DNA from: Gammaproteobacteria bacterium
GTDB lineage: Bacteria; Pseudomonadota; Gammaproteobacteria; Xanthomonadales; SZUA-36
Assembly (NCBI GenBank): GCA_030428105.1
Contig: JAUIBE010000022.1
Coordinates: 1 to 39,395, forward strand
Direction of reading: 5' to 3'
DNA: 39,395 bases
In this document: positions 26,290-34,250 of the stretch, piece by piece
Position numbering within the stretch: position 1 is the stretch's first letter
Layout of the letters: each line of letters opens with the position of its first letter
The notes under the pieces: generated by a model
What the model saw: the letters and a program-made list of their open reading frames with translations, nothing else
The model's database searches: none
What the model was told of the DNA's origin: nothing
Position numbers and translations under genes: made by a program

Positions 26290-26921
26290 GAGCGAAATTT
26301 GAGAACTGTGCTGCGAGGTAGCGGCGAAAACGCTACCTGTTCTAGCAAGCGCTTCCATCGCCCTCGGAGGTGGGCAGCGTCCTCATCAAAGAGGGCATCC
26401 TTGGCTCTGGCCTTCGCTATCTCCGGGCTTGCGAGGTCAAACAGTTCGATGGTCGTCCGGCCTTTTGTGGACCTCTGGACCGTTTGAATCAAAATTTTGC
26501 CTCGATGACCTACGAATTGCAGATGATCTTCGGGAGTATCGAGAATGGGATGGACGATCGTAAACTTGCATCTCTCGTAATGCAGAGATTTCGTAGCGAC
26601 CGTGTCCCTTTCTCCCTTTCGTTCGCTATTGCAGTAATAGCAGGCGAGAACGATGTTCCGCGTCTCGAACGTGAACTCTGGATGGTGTGCAAGACCTTTG
26701 GGAGCGATGTGATCTCTATGTGGTCTAGTTCCACGAATACGTAAACAACAATAAGCGCACCGTGAAGATTGCTTGATCAGTAAATCTTCTGTTAGCTCAT
26801 CCTTGAATCTCTTTGGCCTTCCCGAGGTATTGATCCACATGCGACTCTGGCGGCGTGGGGGATAGGCCTGAAGGGCGGTGACATCCTCCTGATTCACAAC
26901 TGCAGCAACGATCTTCTTCAT
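26286..26921 (-). CDS. HNH endonuclease, PtuB-like (Septu-type partner)
   Basis: The 211-residue protein has an HNH zinc finger: CAYC at 55-58, HRDHIAPKG with His68, Asp70 and His71, then NIVLACYYCN with Asn89, Cys94 and Cys97. This pattern is typical of PtuB and of the retron-associated HNH proteins. The C-terminal 100 residues are helical and would contact the ATPase. It overlaps the ATPase gene upstream and hsdR downstream, each by ATGA, so the three are translationally coupled. No reverse transcriptase is nearby, arguing against a retron. I favour a Septu-like nuclease subunit; a different ATPase-HNH defense pair is also possible. Confidence 0.78.
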   Translation of the reverse strand: MKKIVAAVVNQEDVTALQAYPPRRQSRMWINTSGRPKRFKDELTEDLLIKQSSRCAYCCLRIRGTRPHRDHIAPKGLAHHPEFTFETRNIVLACYYCNSERKGERDTVATKSLHYERCKFTIVHPILDTPEDHLQFVGHRGKILIQTVQRSTKGRTTIELFDLASPEIAKARAKDALFDEDAAHLRGRWKRLLEQVAFSPLPRSTVLKFRS

Positions 26922-28399
26922 GAACCGATCTCTTTTCGATAGGCGGAAATCTCGCTTATTACGGTTGCAAGCGCATCGTCGCCTCTCCCAACCTGGAGTC
27001 GCTCACACTTATTGAGAAACTTGTCTAGAAGTGCGCGGTTTTGTCCTCCTCCTTGAATGTGAAGAAGGACACTTGATAGTTCTCGGCTAAATTCGAAATT
27101 CGAAGCGGAAGGAATATCCAAGACCTTGTACAGAATTGCCTCCGAGCCCCAACCAAAGAAACTACCGTCATGCGTTTCGAATTGCACTGAGTCACCTACA
27201 AGCTCAGCTACCACAACAGATGAGTCTCCAGGCACTAAGCTTGAGACCAAATGTGGTGAATGAGAAGCGACAATGACATGACTACCGTCCGCCAGCGAAA
27301 GCGCTGAAGAAATTAACTCTATGTATCGCTGTTGCCATGCCACGTTGAGGCTGAGCTCAGGTTCATCTATTGCGATGAACGAGCGAGGCTTGGCATGAGC
27401 GATTAACCTGGCTCCCGTGGAAATCAGATTCTGCTCTCCGGAGCTAAGATTCGAAAGTTCCAACCATGGCGTTGGATGCTTACCTTTCTTTCGGAGCAGC
27501 ATATAAGGGCCTACCAAAAGTCGAAGCCGGCGAGCGGTGTCGAATGCCTCTCGCATTTCTGCGAATTCCGAACACTGGTCATCGGAGAGTTCATTCAACG
27601 GAGTGCTTACTACTTGAGAACGCTTTGATCCAAACGATGAGGAGACTGGCTGGCTCTGGTCGAGCCACCTCCTAAGAAATTTTTTCAAAAGTGTTACATG
27701 TTTCTCTTGAGTTGGAATTTCCACCTCATCTTTGGGGAAGGATCCGGATCTGGCCGTTCCGCGTAACTTCTCATAGTAGGCGACAGGGTCGTCCAAAAAC
27801 CGATCGAAAGACGCTATTCTCAGTTGCGCGAGGCCAAAGGCTAGTTCGTATTTTGGGAATAGTTTTCCGATCCATCGGAACAATAAAGATCGACGTTCGA
27901 GATCTGGGAGAATCTCAAGAAATGCATCAGCAACAATACGATCCATTGCTCCCGTCGTAGTAAGGTTTGTTGCCTGCCTTACTCCCAAATAGTGATAAAA
28001 GCGATTAGGATCGTCTTGTTCATCACGCCCTCCAAAAGTGAATCGGTCTCTCACAAGATTTGACAGCGCGAGAATCCGAGATGGCAATGGCTGCTTTCCA
28101 GGAGCGGAGAGCGAGTCCGCTCCTAGCTTTTCTAAAGATCCATCCGATTCAATTGTTGCACTGAGACAGCATTCAGAAGAGTTTTCAGGTTTCTCGTTAT
28201 GGATTAGCGAATACTGGTGACGCAGCAAATCTATGCAACCGGCTAGAGTGCGGCTCTTGTAGGCGCCATTTGCGCCCATGAGGAGCGTGAAGTGAGATTG
28301 ACGATTCTGCTTGCCAGTGGGAGTGGCCACAAAGTCGATAGATTGGCTTGAGCCCGTTCCGAAATCGAATTCTGCACTCTTTAGGCGAAAGTGGTTCAT
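26918..28399 (-). CDS. ABC-type AAA ATPase, PtuA-like (Septu-type partner)
   Basis: The 493-residue protein is an SMC/ABC-like ATPase: Walker A MGANGAYKS with Lys48, signature LSSGEQ near residue 320, Walker B FIAIDEPELSL with Asp345-Glu346, and H-loop ASHSPHLV with His380. The Walker A has Tyr47 where glycine is expected. It is paired by an ATGA overlap with an HNH gene, as in Septu, where PtuA ATPase activity controls the PtuB nuclease. It overlaps the preceding hsdR fragment by TAATG. PtuA proteins are usually somewhat longer. Codon use appears more AT-rich than in the neighbouring hsdR and hsdM, suggesting a separate origin. Confidence 0.8.
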   Translation of the reverse strand: MNHFRLKSAEFDFGTGSSQSIDFVATPTGKQNRQSHFTLLMGANGAYKSRTLAGCIDLLRHQYSLIHNEKPENSSECCLSATIESDGSLEKLGADSLSAPGKQPLPSRILALSNLVRDRFTFGGRDEQDDPNRFYHYLGVRQATNLTTTGAMDRIVADAFLEILPDLERRSLLFRWIGKLFPKYELAFGLAQLRIASFDRFLDDPVAYYEKLRGTARSGSFPKDEVEIPTQEKHVTLLKKFLRRWLDQSQPVSSSFGSKRSQVVSTPLNELSDDQCSEFAEMREAFDTARRLRLLVGPYMLLRKKGKHPTPWLELSNLSSGEQNLISTGARLIAHAKPRSFIAIDEPELSLNVAWQQRYIELISSALSLADGSHVIVASHSPHLVSSLVPGDSSVVVAELVGDSVQFETHDGSFFGWGSEAILYKVLDIPSASNFEFSRELSSVLLHIQGGGQNRALLDKFLNKCERLQVGRGDDALATVISEISAYRKEIGS

Positions 28400-28767
28400 T
28401 ACCTTAATTCCTGCGTATCTAGAAGGAACGCATTCGGGGCCAATGGTCTGTCAACTTGTAGAGTTGTGTGCGGAGAGGTCAAACCAATCTTCGATTCAAA
28501 GCGCACTTGTCCTGCCCCAAAGAAGTCGCAAAGCTCGACTAACCCACGGCCCGCCGTTGAGATGTTTCTCAGCCGTCGTTTGATTCTTTCGCCTAACCGA
28601 TAGTCGATGACGTGGGAGCGGTTCCTGGAGCCGTCGACTAGTGAGGCTTCTGGACACAAACAGTGGCCTTCTTCGGTGCTTTCCCAGAGCACAGTCGTCG
28701 AGCCAATGGCCTCGGCGTGTTTGAGGGTGCGCGCTTGGAATGTATTGTGATCTTCAGGGGTGGCCAT
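28399..28767 (-). pseudogene. Degenerate hsdR 5' fragment (second copy of HsdR N-terminus)
   Basis: This 122-codon ORF begins MATPEDHNTFQARTLKHAEA, which lines up with the true HsdR start MTAPGEHKTVQARILEYAEA. Similarity continues to about residue 70 (shared AEAIG, NRS and D.LL/R positions), with roughly a third of residues identical by eye, and then ends. The nuclease Asp and Glu-x-Lys are absent. The last 40 residues are unrelated to HsdR. It lies five bases after the zinc-hook ATPase stop, and its stop overlaps the PtuA-like start. It is either a relic of an older hsdR left when the ATPase-HNH pair arrived, or a small protein kept for coupling. The sequence divergence rules out a recent duplication. 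Confidence 0.6.
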
Positions 28768-28772
28768 TATGC

Positions 28773-31391
28773 CTAGGGTGCCGCCTTGGCCGCTTTTCGT
28801 CGCTTCTTAATCGCTTCGACGATTGCCTTCAGCGCGACAATATCGTTTCCGAGTTCGGATGCTGTGGGAGCCGGTGCGGACTTGGCAGACGCGGGATCGT
28901 GAGCTGTCACAACATCGCAGCTGCGTTTGTGCAGCTTTTCGATGGCTTCAAATTCCCCGCGTTCAAAACCGACAACGTCTTCGAGTGAATCCACCCGAAT
29001 CCAGTCCCGATATCGCTTCACTACTCCGTTGAAGACAACGTCTTGAATGACTCGCTCTAGCGTGGCTCGCAAGCGATCATACTCGTGTCGAATTTCTGCG
29101 GTTTCTTCCTCGCCTGGATACGCTGGCCATGCCTTCGCTAGTTTGCTCTGTGCCTGTTCTAAAGCATTGATTCTTGCTTTGTAACCTTGATGATCCCAAG
29201 GAAGTCCGTCGTTTATGCAGCCAGGCGATCCGCTTCGCCATTCCAAGAATGACAGTGAGTGTGGTATCCCTTCGGCTTCGATCTCGTCGCGCAGCTGCCC
29301 CAGAAAGGATGTGTCGTGGGTGAATACAACGACTTGACGGTTCTTCGCCTCTGCTACCAACCGGCGCGCAACATCGCGTCGACGCCAATGATCCAATGAG
29401 GAAACAGGATCATCGAAGACAATTCCGGCGGAATGATTAGCGAGTGACAATTCTGCAAAGAACGAACCTAGTGCGATGGCGCGCTGCTCGCCTTCGCTGA
29501 GTATCTCGTCGAGCTTATATGCGGTTGGCAGATCGAGTAGCAGTTGAAGGAGGATTTTTCCTTTGGAGTTTCGTTCCTTTAGCTTTGTTTTGATGTGTCC
29601 GATGCCCAAGGCCTCAAACTCCAGGTCTAAAGCCTTCTTCAATTCGTTGGTTACTGCGACCGAAGCGAATTCTTTTGACTTATCGGAAATCGGGCGGGTT
29701 TTAAGACTTGTCCGACACTCCTCCAGTGCAGCCTTCTTCTTCATCCGCTCCAGCAGATTGAGGACGGGCTTCAAATTCTTCGACAGACTTTGCCTCGCCG
29801 AGAGTTCGCTGAGCTCTTTTTCGAGCTTCTTTCGCTTCTCCTCATCTGCTGCCTTTATCAGGGTCCGATAAACCTTAAGTTGGTTGGCGGCAAGCTGCCG
29901 AACTCGCTTTCTGGGGGAATCGATCAAGGCAGGAATTTCGGCCCAATTAGATGACTCGAGACACTCGAGCATGGACGCCCTCCGCGACTCAATCGAAACT
30001 TGGAAGTCGTCTATGGTCTGAAGGATCGATTCGTCCAGCGCCTTTAGTTCATCGCCGAGCGCTTCATCAGCGGCAATCGCCAGTTCAGCTGCTTCGATCA
30101 TGTTCTTCGCAGTTTGTACTTTCTCCCGAGCTGTGTCTGCGGTCTTGGCGACATCATTCTGGATATACTCGTCGAATCGTTTCAGGCGATTAGTCGCTGA
30201 TACCGGCAAGTCTTCCTGGCACAAAGGACAGAGCTTGCCCTCGGCATCTGGTGGGAACTCCTCCCCCGGATAGGCAGCTTCTGTCGCATAGCGCTTAGCC
30301 GCCTCGAAGAGGACTTTCCAGGCTCGATCTCCAGTTCCAGGAAGGAGATCCTCCCCGGCGCGTAAGGCATCTGCTGCCTTCTTTTCGGCGCCCTCAGCGG
30401 CATCCTTATCCTCTTTGAGTTTCTGAAGCTTCTCAGCCGCTTCTGGACTGACCCATATCAAAGGCTTGGCTAGTTTCTTTGCGAAGGCCTTCAGCCGCAT
30501 TGCCGAAAGGCGAGCTTCTTCAGCCTTAGCCAAAGGGTTGCTTTCCTTGAGGGCCGTTTCGAGATCCCCGGCCCGTCTTGAGTCATCCTGGCTGAGCGTC
30601 CCGAGCTGAGTAACCTTATCCGCGTCAGATTTGACGGAGAGGTCATCGATCACTTTGCCGACTTCAGTTTCGCCAAGGAGGTGCTCGAATGGAAGCTTGC
30701 TGACATCGATTCCCCCGATTTCCGCTTCAAGCAACTCCAAGAGTTTCGGGAGAACTTGGTTCGCAAGGTTCTCAACAATATCGAGGCCGTAGGGAAGATA
30801 AGCGACATCCTGCTCCGTTGTAATGTATGAGCGAGCGCATTTTGAGTCGAAGACCGATATCGAGGAGAGGAGATCCGGCGGAGTCGTATCCCGTGACCAT
30901 TCAACCTCATCAGGCGTGCCGGCTATTTTTACATTGAACTTCGCCGTTGGTACTTTCGCACTTGCTGTGGGATCGTTTGCATTGGGGTGGATCGGCTCGG
31001 ATTGGTCTCTGGCACGGCAGGCCTTCTTCATAACTCGCGCATAGCCTGACTTACCTGATCCGTTTCCCCCGTAGATCACCGTCATCCCGGCTTCGGAAAA
31101 GGTAAGGGTGTGATCGGGTGGAATCTGATTGACGTTTTTCAATTCGCGCAACGCCACGAGAGTAACTGGATCTCCGGGGGGCGCCTCAGTAGGTAGGTGC
31201 TCCTTAACCAGCGGAACCGGTTCCTTGGCATCCTCGACCACTATCCCGTTCTCACTCTTGAGAATTGCGTAGAGTTCCGAATAGTCGGCATCTTCTAAGC
31301 CAGTTTCTTTCTGAAGGAGGCGGCGACATGCGTCACGCTGCCACGCTGGGAGCGATTCAGTCCATTTCAGAATATCGTTGAGGAGAGCCAT
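28773..31391 (-). CDS. Rad50/RloC-like zinc-hook AAA ATPase (AAA_13)
   Basis: The 872-residue protein has a split ABC ATPase: Walker A YGGNGSGKS with Lys114, signature LSEGEQRAIALGSFF, Walker B FDDPVSSLD with Asp660-Asp661, and H-loop FTHDTSFL. Between the halves are two long Lys/Glu/Ala-rich coiled coils around CPLC at 388-391, a Rad50-type zinc hook. Hook-bearing ATPases linked to hsd genes are the RloC group, in which a C-terminal PrrC-like domain cuts tRNA anticodons. Here about 180 residues follow the H-loop, the right size, but I cannot confirm the catalytic Arg-Glu-His set. It starts directly after the hsdS stop codon, so it is co-expressed with the type I enzyme. Confidence 0.82.
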   Translation of the reverse strand: MALLNDILKWTESLPAWQRDACRRLLQKETGLEDADYSELYAILKSENGIVVEDAKEPVPLVKEHLPTEAPPGDPVTLVALRELKNVNQIPPDHTLTFSEAGMTVIYGGNGSGKSGYARVMKKACRARDQSEPIHPNANDPTASAKVPTAKFNVKIAGTPDEVEWSRDTTPPDLLSSISVFDSKCARSYITTEQDVAYLPYGLDIVENLANQVLPKLLELLEAEIGGIDVSKLPFEHLLGETEVGKVIDDLSVKSDADKVTQLGTLSQDDSRRAGDLETALKESNPLAKAEEARLSAMRLKAFAKKLAKPLIWVSPEAAEKLQKLKEDKDAAEGAEKKAADALRAGEDLLPGTGDRAWKVLFEAAKRYATEAAYPGEEFPPDAEGKLCPLCQEDLPVSATNRLKRFDEYIQNDVAKTADTAREKVQTAKNMIEAAELAIAADEALGDELKALDESILQTIDDFQVSIESRRASMLECLESSNWAEIPALIDSPRKRVRQLAANQLKVYRTLIKAADEEKRKKLEKELSELSARQSLSKNLKPVLNLLERMKKKAALEECRTSLKTRPISDKSKEFASVAVTNELKKALDLEFEALGIGHIKTKLKERNSKGKILLQLLLDLPTAYKLDEILSEGEQRAIALGSFFAELSLANHSAGIVFDDPVSSLDHWRRRDVARRLVAEAKNRQVVVFTHDTSFLGQLRDEIEAEGIPHSLSFLEWRSGSPGCINDGLPWDHQGYKARINALEQAQSKLAKAWPAYPGEEETAEIRHEYDRLRATLERVIQDVVFNGVVKRYRDWIRVDSLEDVVGFERGEFEAIEKLHKRSCDVVTAHDPASAKSAPAPTASELGNDIVALKAIVEAIKKRRKAAKAAP

Positions 31392-32651
31392 TTACTGGAA
31401 AGAAAGAAGGTCCATTTCATGAACGCGGGTCTTCGCGCTCATTAGTTCGTGAAGCAGGGTGCGGAAGAGGGCTCGGAAGTGATCCCTCTTAGTTCGAGCC
31501 GCCTGAATCTTCTCATCGATGCATTGGCATGCCCGGACAATCTCTAGTTGCTCTTCTTGCGCCGGAAGCAGAACAGGGAAAGCTTGGAGCTTCGTCTTAT
31601 TGATGCATGCGAGATTGGTTGTCTTGTGAGCAACCGAGAGGAAGTACGCTTTGCCATATGGGCTTTGAGACAGATAGGCAAAGAACTCGCTGGAGATTCG
31701 ATCAGTGTCAGGGCGAACGGCGAACACGTGGTTCTGGTGAACGCACTCTTTCATCTGCCCGTGCCAGATGAATCCTCGGCCAAGTTTATCGAAGTCGCCG
31801 CCTTCAGTTAGGACGACATCTCCATTTCGAAGGCCGTAACGCTCACGCTCCTTCTTCCGGATTGTGATGGTCTTCATCTCTGCTAAGTCAAGGTAACCAT
31901 CTTGGACATTTGCAACTCGGAGGTATGGGACCTCGATCGCATCTTCTGGATCGACTTTTCGTCCTTTGGCGATTCCAGTCTGTACAACCGCGCAGTCACT
32001 CAGTGGCAGCACCTTCCAGCTCTGGGGAACGGGGCCGATTTCGGTTTGCTTTTGGGGTTCGTTGCGGAGGCCCTCGGTGAAGAGTTTGTTCATGAGGGCT
32101 TTTTTTAGCTCGGTGGTGGTCTGAATGATCCGTTCCTGCGCTTCGATCGCCCGCTGCACCGTCGAAAGGATGTGCGCGATTTTCTTTTGCTCGGGGAGTG
32201 GGGGGATGCTGAGCCGAATCTGTTCTAGGCAATCTCGGGTGATTCCCTTTATAGTCGCCCCACGCTTGTTCATGTCGACGTACTGCTGAATGGGATCGGT
32301 TCGAAGCTGATAAGCTAGGAACTTGAGATCGTATTTATTCTTATCGATCAAGACGCCTGCCAAGTCCTGGTTGATCGCCAAGTCGAGGCGGTTGATGCCA
32401 ACTTTCCCTACGCCAACCCGCGTGGCAAAGATGATACTGTCCTTTGGAACGATCTTCGTTGAGGTTTTATCTACTGCTTTCTGCGAGACGAACTTTTCGC
32501 CGTTGGAGAGTTCCAGTTTGTCACCAAGCCATTTGCTTGTGATCCAAGGGATGTCGCCTTCCCAATACTCGGGGCGTTTGGTTGCAGGCGTCCCTCCGCT
32601 TAGGAAGCCAATTGCGACGTCGCCAACAGTTGTTGCTGTCCAATCGCTCAT
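31392..32651 (-). CDS. hsdS: Type I restriction-modification specificity subunit S
   Basis: The 419 residues contain two target recognition domains, about 1-150 and 210-360, each followed by a conserved helix. The first spacer is PPLPEQKKIAHILSTVQRAI followed by IQTTTELKKALMNKLFTEGL; the second is LLPAQEEQLEIVRACQCIDE. Each TRD reads half of a bipartite DNA target, and the coiled helices set the spacing and dock two HsdM subunits. ATG 32651 overlaps the hsdM stop (ATGA). The target sequence cannot be inferred by eye. The zinc-hook ATPase gene begins with no gap after its stop. Confidence 0.95.
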   Translation of the reverse strand: MSDWTATTVGDVAIGFLSGGTPATKRPEYWEGDIPWITSKWLGDKLELSNGEKFVSQKAVDKTSTKIVPKDSIIFATRVGVGKVGINRLDLAINQDLAGVLIDKNKYDLKFLAYQLRTDPIQQYVDMNKRGATIKGITRDCLEQIRLSIPPLPEQKKIAHILSTVQRAIEAQERIIQTTTELKKALMNKLFTEGLRNEPQKQTEIGPVPQSWKVLPLSDCAVVQTGIAKGRKVDPEDAIEVPYLRVANVQDGYLDLAEMKTITIRKKERERYGLRNGDVVLTEGGDFDKLGRGFIWHGQMKECVHQNHVFAVRPDTDRISSEFFAYLSQSPYGKAYFLSVAHKTTNLACINKTKLQAFPVLLPAQEEQLEIVRACQCIDEKIQAARTKRDHFRALFRTLLHELMSAKTRVHEMDLLSFQ

Positions 32652-34201
32652 AACCCGAGCTTCTCCAGAATCTCCCGCAAGGCCTTGTCGGTCTCCTTGG
32701 CCTCGGCCTCGATGGCATCGAGTTCCGCGACTATTTCCCCGATGGGCCGGTAGGTTTCGGCCTCGCCAGTGTGGATGTAGCGGCTAGGGGAGATGTTGTA
32801 GTCGTTCTTCTTGAGCTCTTCGCGGTCGACGATGCGGCTGAGTTTTTCCTCTTCCTTCCACCTGATGAGGGTGTCGGCGATGCTCTGGATGCCGTTTTCG
32901 GGGATGAAATTCTTGGGGTCGCCCTTTTCGAAAATCAGGCTGGCGTTGACCAGGAAGACCTTGCCTTGTCGGTCCTTGGGCTTATCCCGGTTGAGGAAGA
33001 GGACAATGCCGGGGGCGGTGGTGTTGTAGAAGAGGTTCTCGGGCAGGTAGAGGACGCTCTCGATAAGGTCGTGGTCGATGAACCACTGGCGAACGGTTTT
33101 TTCCTTATTGGTACCGGCATTGCCCGAGCCGCGTGAGGCTGCCCCAGTGTCGAGGACGACGGCGGCCCGACCCTGCTTGTTGAGGCTGGCGTGCATGTGC
33201 TGCACCCACCCCCAGTCGGCGGAGGACTTTCCGGGAAAACCAGCGCCGGCGGGGAAGCGATCGAGTTCGTCGTTGTCGTAGTCTTTTTCTTCGAACCAAT
33301 TCTGGTTCCACATGGGGTTGGCCACAACGCGGTCGAAGGTGCGGAGCTTGCCGGTGGGGCTGCGGAATTTCGGATTACGGAAGGTATCGCCGATCTCAAT
33401 CTCGCCTTCCATGTCGTGGATGATCATGTTCATGTTGGCCATGGCCCAGGTGTCGGCGATGTATTCCTGGCCGTAGAGCTTGAGCGGAGCGGGTTTCTCG
33501 GTGTCGGCGCAGTCCTCCATGGCGATCTCGCACTTCACCAGCAGGCCGCCGGAGCCGCAGCAGGGGTCGTAAACGGTCATGCCGGGCTCGGGCTGGAGCA
33601 CGCGGGACATGATGGTGCCCACCTCGGGCGGGGTGTAGAACTCACCGGCGCTCTGGCCGCCGCCCTCGGCGAACTTGCGGATGAGGTACTCGTAGCTCTT
33701 GCCGATGATGTCGGCCTCGACGTCGTCCAGGCCCAGGCGTTTAGTGCTGATGGCCTCGATGAGATTGGAGAGGCGGTCGTCATCGAGTTCCCGCTGCCCA
33801 TGGACGGTGGCGTTGAAGTCCACACGATCGATAATCCCCTTGAGCTTCGGGTTAGCCTTGGCGATCTCCCGCATGTGTGAGGAGACGTTCTCGCCGATCT
33901 GGTCCGAGAGCTTGCGGATCACAGACCACACGGGCTGTTCAGGATCGTCTGGCTCGAGGGGCAAGTAGAAGCGGACCAGTTTCGGGTCGGCCTTCGCCAG
34001 AGCGAAGGCTTTCTTGCGTGAGCCGACTTCCTTGGCGATGCGGTCGAGTTCGTCATCGAACACGTCGCAAAGACGCTTAGTGAAAATCAGGGGAAGGATG
34101 TAGTCCTTGAATTTAGGCGCATCTTTTGCGCCGCGGATGGAACAGGCGGCATCCCAGATCCAGTTTTCAAGTGATTTGTCGTTGTTTTGCTTCTTAGCCA
34201 T
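32648..34201 (-). CDS. hsdM: Type I restriction-modification methyltransferase subunit M
   Basis: The 517-residue protein has the HsdM N-terminal helical domain (ENWIWDAACSIRGAKDAPKF), SAM-binding motif I YDPCCGSGGLL with Asp212, and motif IV ANPMWNQNWF with Asn295, the NPMW variant of NPPF common in this HsdM clade. The C-terminal helical tail ends KLGL. It methylates adenine N6 on both half-sites as an M2S complex. It is the first gene of the nine-ORF operon. The start is ATG 34201; the Mrr-like gene ends 49 bases upstream on the same strand, so a promoter could lie there or further up. Confidence 0.96.
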   Translation of the reverse strand: MAKKQNNDKSLENWIWDAACSIRGAKDAPKFKDYILPLIFTKRLCDVFDDELDRIAKEVGSRKKAFALAKADPKLVRFYLPLEPDDPEQPVWSVIRKLSDQIGENVSSHMREIAKANPKLKGIIDRVDFNATVHGQRELDDDRLSNLIEAISTKRLGLDDVEADIIGKSYEYLIRKFAEGGGQSAGEFYTPPEVGTIMSRVLQPEPGMTVYDPCCGSGGLLVKCEIAMEDCADTEKPAPLKLYGQEYIADTWAMANMNMIIHDMEGEIEIGDTFRNPKFRSPTGKLRTFDRVVANPMWNQNWFEEKDYDNDELDRFPAGAGFPGKSSADWGWVQHMHASLNKQGRAAVVLDTGAASRGSGNAGTNKEKTVRQWFIDHDLIESVLYLPENLFYNTTAPGIVLFLNRDKPKDRQGKVFLVNASLIFEKGDPKNFIPENGIQSIADTLIRWKEEEKLSRIVDREELKKNDYNISPSRYIHTGEAETYRPIGEIVAELDAIEAEAKETDKALREILEKLGL

Positions 34202-34250
34202 GGAGCCTTATTTGATATTGGTTAGTCGGCAATTATTCCTTAACCGCAGA

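Noticed and set aside
26286-28399. Retron (PtuAB-type effector) interpretation of the ATPase-HNH pair
   Set aside because: No reverse transcriptase gene or msr/msd-like inverted repeats are visible nearby, so a Septu-like or independent ATPase-HNH system fits better.
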